IMG/VR virus record: IMGVR_UViG_3300044616_001480
Coordinates: 1 to 48,941 of that record
DNA: 48,941 bases
Direction: 5' to 3' (one strand)
Source: a virus
Part shown: in pieces, positions 13,836 to 21,627 of the stretch
How positions within the stretch are numbered: position 1 is the first letter of the stretch
How the letters are laid out: each line of letters starts with the position of its first letter
Position numbers and translations under genes: made by a program
The notes under the pieces: model-generated
The model's database searches: none
What the model saw: only the letters and a program-made list of their open reading frames with translations
What the model was told of the DNA's origin: nothing

Positions 13836-14867
13836 TTATCGGCAAGGATGAAGAAGGGCGAGGAAGTCTTGGGCAGTTTTTTCCCAAGTATTTCCTTCAG
13901 CATGGGAAATTGCGTCTTTGGGTGCGCAATGGATGCTTGCCATCTGCACTGCAAACTTCAGTGATTCAAAGGAAGTGTCGTGTGCGATGTACCCATTCTT
14001 CCCGTTTTTAATCCAGTCTTTTGGTCCTGTGACTGGGTATCCCACGACGGGAAGACCACATGCATTGGCTTCCAGCATGACTAAACCAAAAGTGTCAGCC
14101 TTGGAAGGGAACACGAATATGTCTGCTTCACGTAGAGCTCTACCAACGTCTGCTGGAGGCATAGAGCCAGTGAAATTAACTTTTGGATAATTTCTTTTAA
14201 GAGTATCCAGATACGACCCACCGCCAACGAGTGTGCACGAGTAGCCGTGTCCTGAAAGGGCGCAAAAGTCTTCTAGGTTCTTTTCACAATGGGCTCTCGA
14301 CACACAAATAAGGCGCCTGGTGCCCATCTTGAGAGCATTGCGCTTCCATGCAGGGGGTGAAAAGTGGGCACTGTCTACCCCACGGCCCCACACGTGGATC
14401 TTGCCTGCAGGAGACAGCAGATAGTCAAGGGAGATGAGTTCTCCCTTCATGGAGCGGGTGGGTACGAAAATTCCTTTGGAGAGGCTGTGGAAGTAGCGCA
14501 GGTATGATCTGGTCAGACCTATGGGGATTCCGTACCACTGGTTTAAAATCTCTGGAAACTTTGTGTGATATCCTGTTGTGAACGGTAGCTCGAGCTTTGC
14601 GCATGCTCGTCTGGCACTGAAACCCAAAGTACCTTCAGTGAAAATGTGAACCCTGTCAGGTTTGAACCTGGCGATCTTCTTCTTAAGAAACGGGTAACAC
14701 AGCTTTACCCCTCCAGATCCTGGGATGGTGACTCCCCAAAAGAGTCCTGGATGAAAAAGTAGGACTTCATGACCAAGCTGGTTTAGCTCTTTGTGTACAT
14801 TTTTAACGGTAGTGCAAACCCCGTTGATCTGGGGTTCCCAGGCGTCGGTGACCAGTAGTATTCGCAT
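13836..14867 (-). CDS. Glycosyltransferase family 4 (GT-B fold)
   Basis: 343 residues starting MRILLVTDAWEPQINGV, a typical GT4 N-terminus. The GT-B donor-site signature is present near the C-terminus: VFPSKADTFGLVMLEANACG with the conserved Glu of the E-x7-E motif region, followed by GLPVVGYPVTGP. Such enzymes transfer a sugar from a nucleotide-sugar to a lipid or glycan. ATG 14867 has the ribosome binding site AAGGGG and lies just downstream of a palindrome (14886-14914). It is the last gene of the minus-strand envelope cassette. Confidence 0.9.
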   Translation of the reverse strand: MRILLVTDAWEPQINGVCTTVKNVHKELNQLGHEVLLFHPGLFWGVTIPGSGGVKLCYPFLKKKIARFKPDRVHIFTEGTLGFSARRACAKLELPFTTGYHTKFPEILNQWYGIPIGLTRSYLRYFHSLSKGIFVPTRSMKGELISLDYLLSPAGKIHVWGRGVDSAHFSPPAWKRNALKMGTRRLICVSRAHCEKNLEDFCALSGHGYSCTLVGGGSYLDTLKRNYPKVNFTGSMPPADVGRALREADIFVFPSKADTFGLVMLEANACGLPVVGYPVTGPKDWIKNGKNGYIAHDTSFESLKFAVQMASIHCAPKDAISHAEGNTWEKTAQDFLALLHPCR

Positions 14868-14885
14868 AGGTAAACCCCTTTTTAA

Positions 14886-14914
14886 AATGAATTTCTATTG
14901 TATAGAAATTCATT
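14886..14914. promoter_or_regulatory. 29-bp palindrome, candidate operator (copy 1)
   Basis: Arms AATGAATTTCTAT and ATAGAAATTCATT around TGT. It is 18 nt upstream of the glycosyltransferase start. A copy with identical arms lies at 16328-16356 just upstream of the PAP2 gene, also on the minus strand. Confidence 0.7.
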
Positions 14915-14953
14915 CAAAGAACGGGTACATCCTTCTTTTTTCTTCCCCGAATT

Positions 14954-15706
14954 TTAAATATCTGCCCAATACACGAGCTTTATTTCACCGTCTTCTGTTT
15001 CAACCAAGGCACTGAACGACTCCACCCAGTCGCCACAGTTGTAGTACGACACGCCGTTGAGATCACGGATCTCTGGCTTATGGATGTGACCGCAGACAAC
15101 ACCGTCGTATCCACGTCTCTTCGTGTATTCAGAGATGTGGTGCTCAAAATGAAAAATGAAGTTTGTTGCTTGCTTAAAATTCTGCTTTATGAATTTAGAG
15201 AACGACCAATTCTTCTTTCCGAATATCCTTAAAGTCTTGCCAACAAAACGGTTAGATACAACAAGGAAGTCGTATGCGGTGGAACCGAGGGCACTGATCA
15301 GCGGGTTGAGGCGGACAGCAGAGTCAAACAGATCGCCGTGAAGAACAAGAATCTTCTTGCCGTCAAGAGTTGTGTGACACGCTTCACTTTTGAACTGGAT
15401 GTCGCCCAAAGTAATTTTGGTAGGAAGCCAAAGACGTAAGAACTCATCATGATTGCCTGGTAGGTACGTGACACGAGAACCCTGCTTAACCTTCTTCAGA
15501 ATCTTACGCACCGTGGCGGAATTTGCGTTTGGCCAGTGCCACCTGCTTTTGAGACGCCATCCATCGATGATATCTCCTACAAGATACATGTAGTCGCAGG
15601 TAAACGAATCAAGAAATTCATTTACTTTATGAGGGGAGGCGCAGTCAGCTCCAAGATGTAAGTCGGAGATCCAGACGGCTCTAAAGTGCTTTTTTGATTT
15701 TTTCAT
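14954..15706 (-). CDS. LpxH-like (UDP-2,3-diacylglucosamine hydrolase family) metallophosphoesterase
   Basis: 250 residues with all metallophosphoesterase motifs in order: SDLHLGAD (~14-21), VGDIIDGW (~43), PGNHDE (~83), LHGDLFD (~120), and CGHIHKPE (~208) followed by NCGDWV. The order and spacing match the UDP-2,3-diacylglucosamine pyrophosphatase family, which cleaves the pyrophosphate in lipid A synthesis; relatives outside that pathway exist. The start overlaps the end of the PAP2 gene by 26 nt. With the glycosyltransferase and PAP2 phosphatase it suggests remodelling of host lipids or surface sugars. Confidence 0.88.
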   Translation of the reverse strand: MKKSKKHFRAVWISDLHLGADCASPHKVNEFLDSFTCDYMYLVGDIIDGWRLKSRWHWPNANSATVRKILKKVKQGSRVTYLPGNHDEFLRLWLPTKITLGDIQFKSEACHTTLDGKKILVLHGDLFDSAVRLNPLISALGSTAYDFLVVSNRFVGKTLRIFGKKNWSFSKFIKQNFKQATNFIFHFEHHISEYTKRRGYDGVVCGHIHKPEIRDLNGVSYYNCGDWVESFSALVETEDGEIKLVYWADI

Positions 15707-16322
15707 TTGAAATTAGCTCCTCTGTACGTAGACCAGATCTTCTGGCACCGTTCCACAAGAGGTCTGCCCACAGTGCGCCTGCTTGTATATCGGATGGGAA
15801 ATGAAGACCACCGTCGATCCTGCTTCTACCGACAATGTCCGCCATCTTCATGAAAGTGCTTTCTTTATGCGGAAAGCTCTCACTCAAGGCGTGAGCCAGG
15901 ATCCTGGCGCATGCCATGTGACCAGACGGGTATGAAGGCGAGTGGTCGGTCTCGGAAGGAGAAGACTGGAAGTCCATGCCCATGCGCTTCGCTACTTCTT
16001 TAGGGCGGGGGCGGTTGTGGTAGATTTTTTCTTTTAGAACAAGAGTCTCTACGTCTTCAGCGAGTAGCTCCAGAAGCGGCCTGAAGACTGGACCAGAGCC
16101 TTCTGGCAATAGACGTAAGAAGTCATCCACAAAAGAAGTATCAAAAAGTTCAACCATCAGCACCCTTTGGGGGTCTGACTGGGATTCTTTCATCTGACGT
16201 ATGACCTGAATGAGTTCTTCAGCACTGTCTGGCGGAGACTGTACGTGAGGTGCTTTTGCCCTTAGGATGATAGTTGGTCGGTTAAGGGCAGCCTGATGTT
16301 CTGGAGAGAGTGGATGTGGCAT
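15681..16322 (-). CDS. PAP2-family phosphatase
   Basis: The three acid-phosphatase motifs are clear: KEKIYHNRPRP (K-x6-RP), SYPSGHMACA (PSGH) and GRSRIDGGLHFPSD (SR-x5-H-x3-D). These form the vanadate-type active site of lipid phosphatases and class A acid phosphatases. No multiple membrane helices are visible, so it resembles the soluble class A type, yet no clear signal peptide precedes it. Start ATG 16322 (MPHPLSPEHQ) is chosen; the in-frame ATG at 16355 lies inside the palindrome and is unlikely. Confidence 0.87.
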   Translation of the reverse strand: MPHPLSPEHQAALNRPTIILRAKAPHVQSPPDSAEELIQVIRQMKESQSDPQRVLMVELFDTSFVDDFLRLLPEGSGPVFRPLLELLAEDVETLVLKEKIYHNRPRPKEVAKRMGMDFQSSPSETDHSPSYPSGHMACARILAHALSESFPHKESTFMKMADIVGRSRIDGGLHFPSDIQAGALWADLLWNGARRSGLRTEELISNEKIKKAL

Positions 16323-16327
16323 AGTAA

Positions 16328-16356
16328 AATGAATTTCTATACGATAGAAATTCATT
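16328..16356. promoter_or_regulatory. 29-bp palindrome, candidate operator (copy 2)
   Basis: Arms AATGAATTTCTAT and ATAGAAATTCATT around ACG, 6 nt upstream of the PAP2 start on the minus strand. Its arms are identical to those at 14886-14914. Lack of a T tract on the minus-strand side argues against a terminator. Confidence 0.7.
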
Positions 16357-16415
16357 CAAAAGCGATAGAGTTCCTTTAAGAAAGGAACGGATTTTTATTA
16401 TTTTTCAACTAAAGC

Positions 16416-16811
16416 TCAGCGCAGTTTCACTGAGGTCGTCTTGCCGGTCAGACGTTCGTAAGCGCTAACATAGGCAATGTTTTCTGTGCCCAAATTAATC
16501 CTAAGCTTCTCGTACCAAACCTCTACGTCGGGATTAGACATCAAGCCTTCGTACTGATACTGGGAAAGATCCCGAACAATACCCTGACGAGCAGCAATCG
16601 CTTCTTCAGCCTTGCTCTTCAGGCCATCCATAGTGCTGGAGCACCGAATCTCTTCCACAAGATCGGTGTGGTACCGAAACCACGTAATCATGATTTTCTC
16701 TTCACGAGATACTTCTGGCTGCGCACCAGCTCTTACTCCATCTGTCGCACTGCAGCCAAAAAAAGCGGGCAGAAGAAGCAAGCTGGTAAGCACTGAGACG
16801 TACTTTTTCAT
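16416..16811 (-). CDS. Small lipoprotein (131 aa)
   Basis: N-terminal MKKYVSVLTSLLLLPAFFGC is a type II signal peptide with lipobox AFFGC (Cys at residue 20). The mature part is helical and soluble, beginning with a flexible Ser/Gly/Ala stretch. It would be exported and anchored in a membrane. The ATG sits next to the stop of the upstream gene with GAGG as ribosome binding site. Phage lipoproteins of this sort include superinfection-exclusion proteins, but no specific family is recognised. Confidence 0.78.
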   Translation of the reverse strand: MKKYVSVLTSLLLLPAFFGCSATDGVRAGAQPEVSREEKIMITWFRYHTDLVEEIRCSSTMDGLKSKAEEAIAARQGIVRDLSQYQYEGLMSNPDVEVWYEKLRINLGTENIAYVSAYERLTGKTTSVKLR

Positions 16812-17198
16812 TTAGGCTACCTCAGCCAATTGAGTTTCATCGATCTCGAGCTTAAGCTCTACAAGTAAAGCGCTCGCGTGAAGATTCAGGTAAAGTTCGC
16901 TTGCGGTGCGAAAGTCATCATCTGACGCTGTCCCTTCCTGAACAAGCATTGCCATGCGGTCCATCGCAACGGCTCCGAGCTTGAGAATTCCCTCAAGTTC
17001 GGCAGATGATGTCAGCTCATGCACCACGAATGTTGCATAGCTGAAAAAGCCGAGAAGTTTATCACCGTCAATGGTTTCGTCTTCTTCAAGCACTGTCTGG
17101 TCTCCATGGCAACTATGGAGGGACCAAACACCGCACTGCGGCCCCACTTTGCGCACCGACTTACCTCTTAGTAACCCGTTAATCTTCGGACTGACCAA
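16812..17198 (-). CDS. Hypothetical protein with TTG start (128 aa)
   Basis: The reading frame overlaps the 3' end of the upstream gene by 20 nt and would start at a TTG (17198); internal GTG codons are possible later starts. The C-terminal two thirds are helical and acidic (SSAELEGILKLGAVAMDRM, then a helical C-terminus). No family recognised. Position in the cassette suggests co-expression with the lipoprotein. Confidence 0.5.
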   Translation of the reverse strand: MVSPKINGLLRGKSVRKVGPQCGVWSLHSCHGDQTVLEEDETIDGDKLLGFFSYATFVVHELTSSAELEGILKLGAVAMDRMAMLVQEGTASDDDFRTASELYLNLHASALLVELKLEIDETQLAEVA

Positions 17199-17898
17199 CC
17201 AAATCCAGCTTTTTCACATTTGGTAGCACTGCGAGGGGAATGGGGTGGAAGGGCCCTTTTTTCATCCAGATGCGCGAATACATATCGAAGTTTTGGCGCC
17301 ACGCACCACGCGTCGTGTCACATCTCCATAGTGGCATGGACCATCTCAGACGCACCGCATTCGTCATGAAGCGACCTGTCATCCCATTCAAATTTAAAAA
17401 AGGACAAAAGTAAGCTAGCCAATACTGGGTGTGCCACGCCCAGAGAGCTATCTCCTTTTGGAAGGGGAGGGGGGAGAAGCCTCTATCGAGATAGTCCATG
17501 GCCTTGGAATCAAGGGCTTCAAACTGTGATTTCCATTCCTCAATTGGATCTTCACCTGGTTGAGGTTGGAAGTATACTTTTTTATCTACAATGTGACGAC
17601 ATGCGTGATCTTCAGGAAGACCTGCTTCTGTCATGCCTAGTTCTTCTGCTGCTCCCTGCTGCAGGATCTCGTGAACTCTGCATGTCGTTGCCCAGAGTGA
17701 GACTTTCTCGTCAGATGTCACAAAGGTCCAGATCTCGTTGCATGCGTTGGTAAGAGCAAGGGCAAGTCTCCGTGGAGCAGGGGTAGTCCTTACCCTCATG
17801 AGTTCATTCTCGCTTACGAGATAGTTGTCTATCTCGGCTGAATTTGCTAGAAAAGATGTCCAATCCGCCATCTGCGGGATATGTATATGACGGGGCAT
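17179..17898 (-). CDS. Fic-like fold protein with degenerate active-site motif (239 aa)
   Basis: Residues 165-176 read CPFLNLNGMTGR. This aligns with the Fic motif HPFxDGNGRxGR: P, F, N, G, T, G and R are kept, but the catalytic His is Cys, the acid is Asn and the first Arg is Met. The flanking helix context (ALWAWHTQYWLAYF before and MTNAVRLRW after) also fits a Fic core. Fic enzymes AMPylate target proteins; this version should be catalytically dead or altered. It is the first gene of the minus-strand cassette, with AAAGGGGA upstream of the ATG. The family assignment is inference from one motif. Confidence 0.45.
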   Translation of the reverse strand: MPRHIHIPQMADWTSFLANSAEIDNYLVSENELMRVRTTPAPRRLALALTNACNEIWTFVTSDEKVSLWATTCRVHEILQQGAAEELGMTEAGLPEDHACRHIVDKKVYFQPQPGEDPIEEWKSQFEALDSKAMDYLDRGFSPLPFQKEIALWAWHTQYWLAYFCPFLNLNGMTGRFMTNAVRLRWSMPLWRCDTTRGAWRQNFDMYSRIWMKKGPFHPIPLAVLPNVKKLDLVGQSED

Positions 17899-18037
17899 TC
17901 CCCTTTATCGGATTGCTGTAGTTCTAAAAGTCGGTTTGTGAAGCCTGCTCTTTTTCCCCCTCGGGGGGAGGACTTGGAGAAAAGCGTCAACAGTCGCTTC
18001 CACTACCCAAACTTTCGTGTAATCTACGAGCATCCCC

Positions 18038-19036
18038 ATGAACGAGCACTTCACACTAAGCGACATCCCCTTTGAGACTTTGCCGCCTGAGAGCATTCGT
18101 ATGCTCTGTGAGGTGGCGGTTCGCCACATGGGTAGCGCTGCCTCCGCTAAGGACATGAGCAACCTGCCCCTTACCCCTGTTAGGGGCATGGACTACCGTA
18201 TTCCTGCAACCATGCGGGCGTGTCAGAGTTACGGGTACGGACACGGAAACGGGGCTTGGCGTGGGCTAGAGGACAACAAAGAGGCTGTCCTTACTCTGCT
18301 TAAGGCAGTTATGCAGGAGAAGCAGAGTCAGCCTCGCACCCATGTCTCGCTGTCCACCAAAGACATCAGCCCGTCTGTTTTTACAAACCCGGATGTTCTG
18401 TCTTTTGTCTTGGACAATGCTTCTAGTCTTGGCTGTGATCGTGGGGGTCAAAACGGAGTCATCGAATCATCGGTGTGGTCAGCGGTCAAGGTAGAGCAAT
18501 GGTTGAGCCTCTTTGAGACTCATCCTGCCCTTGTGGGCAAGGCTTTTGCAAGCCGTCCTGAACTGATCGGTCGCCTTTTTTCTCATGTTTTTCGTGGCTC
18601 CACTTCTGCACCCATAGCCATGAATATTGCCAAGACAGTCATTGGCTTCATGCACATCTACGACAACGATAGTCCTGCGATGCTCCATCGTTTTTGGGTG
18701 GAGAAAGACACTTCCAATCACTACAAGGACGAGGATACTTACAGCGAACTTTTCATGCACCTGTGCGTGGTGTGTCGCAAAGATTCGGTCAACATGAAGC
18801 GCATTGCCGATGATTTGGAAAGTCAGAGCGTTGGCGGCAAAAAGACCCGCCGCCGTGATGCAGGGTGGATGACTATCTACCTGAACACCAAGTGGGATCA
18901 AGGTGACAAGGAGTTTGTCATTCGCTGCTGCCGCCTTGTTCCGCCTTTGTTCAACCTGCTTTACAGCACCGCAAAGGTGTCAGGAGAGATGCGTACCCTC
19001 AAGCGCATGTATCAGTTGAGTGGAGACACGGTGTGA
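18038..19036 (+). CDS. Hypothetical protein (332 aa)
   Basis: First gene of the plus-strand block after the cassette; box A lies at 17950 and its predicted transcript start (17981) gives a 57-nt leader. The protein is helical with no membrane segment. Its C-terminus (RTLKRMYQLSGDTV) resembles the end of the RCC1-like protein at 31502 (ELRSYKHLYRLSG), suggesting a shared terminal motif. No family recognised. Confidence 0.65.
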   Translation: MNEHFTLSDIPFETLPPESIRMLCEVAVRHMGSAASAKDMSNLPLTPVRGMDYRIPATMRACQSYGYGHGNGAWRGLEDNKEAVLTLLKAVMQEKQSQPRTHVSLSTKDISPSVFTNPDVLSFVLDNASSLGCDRGGQNGVIESSVWSAVKVEQWLSLFETHPALVGKAFASRPELIGRLFSHVFRGSTSAPIAMNIAKTVIGFMHIYDNDSPAMLHRFWVEKDTSNHYKDEDTYSELFMHLCVVCRKDSVNMKRIADDLESQSVGGKKTRRRDAGWMTIYLNTKWDQGDKEFVIRCCRLVPPLFNLLYSTAKVSGEMRTLKRMYQLSGDTV

Positions 19037-19073
19037 CAAAAGTGTAATCTATCGGAAAACCGCAAGAATAGTC

Positions 19074-19101
19074 TTGCACGATAGCATACATCGGCTATAA
19101 T
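19074..19101 (+). promoter_or_regulatory. Sigma70-like promoter
   Basis: TTGCAC (19074-19079), a 16-nt spacer, and a perfect TATAAT (19096-19101), 20 nt before the RadA-like gene. A GTGTAATCTA motif lies 29 nt upstream of the -35 box. Confidence 0.75.
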
Positions 19102-19120
19102 CAACAGTTGGGAACTTTTT

Positions 19121-20065
19121 ATGCCACGAACTTCTATTTCAGTTGAAGGAGTGCTTGGACACCTGAGCCTCAACCGTGAGGTTGAGTTCATGGTCCAAAT
19201 GCTCGGCTGGAGTGAATCTCAGATTTTGGGTGCGATCACGACTGCTCACCCGGAACTTTCCAAAGATCAGCAGTCTCTTATTAATCACATTCGTGTCTGC
19301 CGTTCACGATACCGTGCAGATCAGAAAGAGAATGTCGAAGTGGGCGCACTTATTGGTGGCGGAACCGTTACATCCCTTGACAAGATTGCGGACAAGAAGT
19401 TGGTCCGCTTTGCATGTGGCATCGACCACATTGACATGCTTTGGGGATTCTCTGAAGATGGGAAGTCAAAAGGCTTTCCCCGTGGTCAGATCAGTCTGAT
19501 TGCAGGAAGTCCCGGTGTGGGCAAGACTCGCGCAATGATTGCAGTTTGCGGAAAGATTACCGCACCGGATTACCGTCCCGCACTCAAGGCACTTTATTGG
19601 CAGAACGAGTTTGCACTTGAACAGTTCAAGACTGTTTCAAAGACGCAAATCAAGTCGGGCGCACGGTTTAGGTGTGGCGACATTCGCTCTCTCAAAGAGC
19701 AGTTGAAGGTGGTTGAAAAAGAAGTTCCTGACCTTGTGGTGGTTGATTCCATCCAAATGCTTGAAGAAGCAAAGAACAAAACAGGAATGGAAAGATGCAT
19801 CGCTGCGTATAAATCTGCTGCGGTTGAAAGCAACATTCATGTCGTACTAGTTGGTCAGTTGAATAAAAAGGAACAGGTCGCAGGAAGCAGGGTGTTGGAA
19901 CATCTTGTTGACTCGGTATTTACGGCAGTTCGTGACCGTGAAACAGGAGGATTCGCCATCCGTTGTACGAAAAACAGATGGGGAATGTCAGGCATCCAAG
20001 GTTCTTTCAAGCACACAGAAAAAGGCATTGAGCCTGTCGGTGACATTACTCAAACGGAGGATTAA
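19121..20065 (+). CDS. RadA/Sms-like RecA-fold ATPase
   Basis: 314 residues. Walker A GSPGVGKT at 129-136, Walker B DLVVVDS at 194-200, and KNRWG at 274-278, which corresponds to the KNRFG motif diagnostic of RadA/Sms. The glutamine after the LVGQLNK strand matches the RecA-family motif 3. The N-terminal zinc finger and the C-terminal Lon-like domain of cellular RadA are absent. RadA drives branch migration and DnaB-like unwinding during recombination; in a phage it would act in DNA replication or repair. ClpS follows after 2 nt, so both share a transcript from the 19074 promoter. Confidence 0.82.
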   Translation: MPRTSISVEGVLGHLSLNREVEFMVQMLGWSESQILGAITTAHPELSKDQQSLINHIRVCRSRYRADQKENVEVGALIGGGTVTSLDKIADKKLVRFACGIDHIDMLWGFSEDGKSKGFPRGQISLIAGSPGVGKTRAMIAVCGKITAPDYRPALKALYWQNEFALEQFKTVSKTQIKSGARFRCGDIRSLKEQLKVVEKEVPDLVVVDSIQMLEEAKNKTGMERCIAAYKSAAVESNIHVVLVGQLNKKEQVAGSRVLEHLVDSVFTAVRDRETGGFAIRCTKNRWGMSGIQGSFKHTEKGIEPVGDITQTED

Positions 20066-20067
20066 GC

Positions 20068-20346
20068 ATGAACAACGAAACAAGTTTGGTAAACAACAAG
20101 CCCACATTTAAGCCCCTTCCGATGTGGAAGGTGATTGTTCATAACGATGACATCAATACCTATAACCATGTCATTGGGACTTTCATGGAAATCGTGAAAA
20201 TGGACAAGCAGACTGCCTATGTCAAGACTGTTGAGGTCGATAAAGAAGGCTTGTCTATCGTTTCTGTCACTCACAAGGAGCACGCTGAACTTCTGAGAGA
20301 TCAGTTGCAGTCAAAGGCTCTGACTGTCACGATTGAGCCTGATTGA
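20068..20346 (+). CDS. clpS: ClpS, adaptor of the ClpAP/ClpCP protease
   Basis: 92 residues with the ClpS core: WKVIVHNDDINTYNHVIGTF at residues 20-39, including the NDD acids that bind the alpha-amino group of N-degron substrates; AYVKTVEVDKEGLSIVSVT; and HKEHAELLRDQL followed by a terminal strand (LTVTIE). Length and order match bacterial ClpS; the N-terminal extension is the part that normally enters the ATPase pore. ClpS delivers proteins with destabilising N-termini to ClpAP and inhibits other substrates, so a phage copy could redirect host proteolysis. It follows the RadA-like gene in one operon. Confidence 0.92.
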   Translation: MNNETSLVNNKPTFKPLPMWKVIVHNDDINTYNHVIGTFMEIVKMDKQTAYVKTVEVDKEGLSIVSVTHKEHAELLRDQLQSKALTVTIEPD

Positions 20347-20358
20347 TTACAAAACAAA

Positions 20359-20430
20359 GCGGTTGTCGTATAATGGCTATTACGCAGGTTTTCCAAACCT
20401 GACATGGGAGTTCGATCCTCCCCTACCGCA
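20359..20430 (+). tRNA. tRNA-Gly(TCC)
   Basis: Acceptor GCGGTTG/CTACCGC, anticodon stem CAGGT/ACCTG with loop TTTCCAA (anticodon TCC), T arm GGGAG-TTCGATC-CTCCC. CCA not encoded. Box A begins 5 nt after the tRNA. Confidence 0.93.
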
Positions 20431-20523
20431 TTCCTCTTTTTCCCCCTCGCCGGGGAAGTTTGGGGCGTTGGAACTCCAGCGGGGAGAACCATCATCGTTT
20501 ACTACAGTTCGGAGAAATAACAA

Positions 20524-21546
20524 ATGAATCTCGTTGAAAAGATCAAGCGCAACCGTAAGACGGGTGTTCCCACCTTCATCTTTGGTGCGCCCGGTGTTGG
20601 TAAGTCGCAGATGGTTCATCAGGCTGCTGACGGCGATACGGTCATTGATGTTCGCCTGTCGATGCTTGATCCCGTTGACCTGCGTGGTCTGCCTACGGTT
20701 GACAAGAACGCCGATGGCGAGGCTGTCGTTGAGTGGGCGCGTCCTGAGTTCATCCCGGCTGAAGGCAAGGGCATCATCTTCTTTGATGAGTTGAACACCG
20801 CCCCTGCTGCCGTGCAGAACGCTGCGCTTCAGATCATCCTTGACCGCAAGTGTGGTCCGCATAAGTTGGGTGACGGTTGGTACATCGTGGCTGCGGGAAA
20901 CAAGGCTTCCCACAAGGCGCATGTCAACCCGCTGTCGGCTCCGCTGCGTAACCGCTTTGCCGTGGTTGAGTACGAACCCTCCGTTGAGGCGTGGTCTGCT
21001 TGGGCGATGAGCACGGGAGTTCACGATCATGTCATCGGCTTCCTGAACTTCCGTCCCGGTCTGCTCACGACCGATCCGAAGGACGAGTACGCGAACTTTG
21101 CGTCCCCTCGTTCGTGGGAGCGTGTGTCGAAGTTCCTGCAAGCGGGTCTTGACGAGCAGGAGGACATGGAGCCTCTTGTCGGCAAGGGTGCTGCTGCGGA
21201 GTTCAATGCGTACCGTACTGAGATTCGGGACATGCCCGACATCGACGCTCTCATTGCGAAGAAGGCTGAGTTCAAGGAGAACCCGAAGAAGATCAGCATT
21301 TCCTACGCCGTGTCGATGGCTCTTGCCTCGCGCCTTTCGCGTGGTGACAAGAAGTTTGTTGGCACGAATGCGGATCGCTGCTGCGAGATTGTGTCGGCTC
21401 TGTCCCCGGAGATCGCGTGTCTTTTCTTTGTCCGTACTCTCACCTCCGATCCTCATGTCAAGACGGCTGTGTGTGAGAGCAAGGCGGCTCACAAGTGGGT
21501 GCTCACCCATGAGAAGTTGCTGACGAAGTACGGGATCAAGAAGTAA
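20524..21546 (+). CDS. MoxR-type AAA+ ATPase
   Basis: 340 residues. Walker A GAPGVGKS at 21-28, Walker B IIFFDEL at 84-90, sensor-1 region VAAGNKASHKAH, and an arginine-finger region LSAPLRNRFAVVEY. This order is typical of MoxR/AAA_5 ATPases, chaperones that remodel partner proteins bearing a von Willebrand A domain. The next gene encodes precisely such a partner, with its own box A in between. Box A at 20436 gives a 57-nt leader with GGAG-type ribosome binding site. Likely role: ATP-driven assembly or activation of a metal-dependent complex. Confidence 0.88.
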   Translation: MNLVEKIKRNRKTGVPTFIFGAPGVGKSQMVHQAADGDTVIDVRLSMLDPVDLRGLPTVDKNADGEAVVEWARPEFIPAEGKGIIFFDELNTAPAAVQNAALQIILDRKCGPHKLGDGWYIVAAGNKASHKAHVNPLSAPLRNRFAVVEYEPSVEAWSAWAMSTGVHDHVIGFLNFRPGLLTTDPKDEYANFASPRSWERVSKFLQAGLDEQEDMEPLVGKGAAAEFNAYRTEIRDMPDIDALIAKKAEFKENPKKISISYAVSMALASRLSRGDKKFVGTNADRCCEIVSALSPEIACLFFVRTLTSDPHVKTAVCESKAAHKWVLTHEKLLTKYGIKK

Positions 21547-21562
21547 TCCCCCCGCAGGAGTC

Positions 21563-21602
21563 GGGGAGGGCGGTTCGCCGCTCTCCCCTTCTCCAACTTT
21601 TT
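21563..21602 (+). terminator. Rho-independent terminator merging into box A
   Basis: GGGGAG/CTCCCC stem with inner GGCG/CGCC pairs (21563-21588), then a T run (21598-21602) that is also the T tract of box A at 21597. Confidence 0.65.
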
Positions 21603-21627
21603 CCCCCTCCCCCGGTGGAGTTGGAAC

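Noticed and set aside
16323-16355. Upstream start for the PAP2 gene at 16355
   Set aside because: It would translate the palindrome that is also present, with identical arms, upstream of the GT4 gene; ATG 16322 starts where the protein resembles its family.
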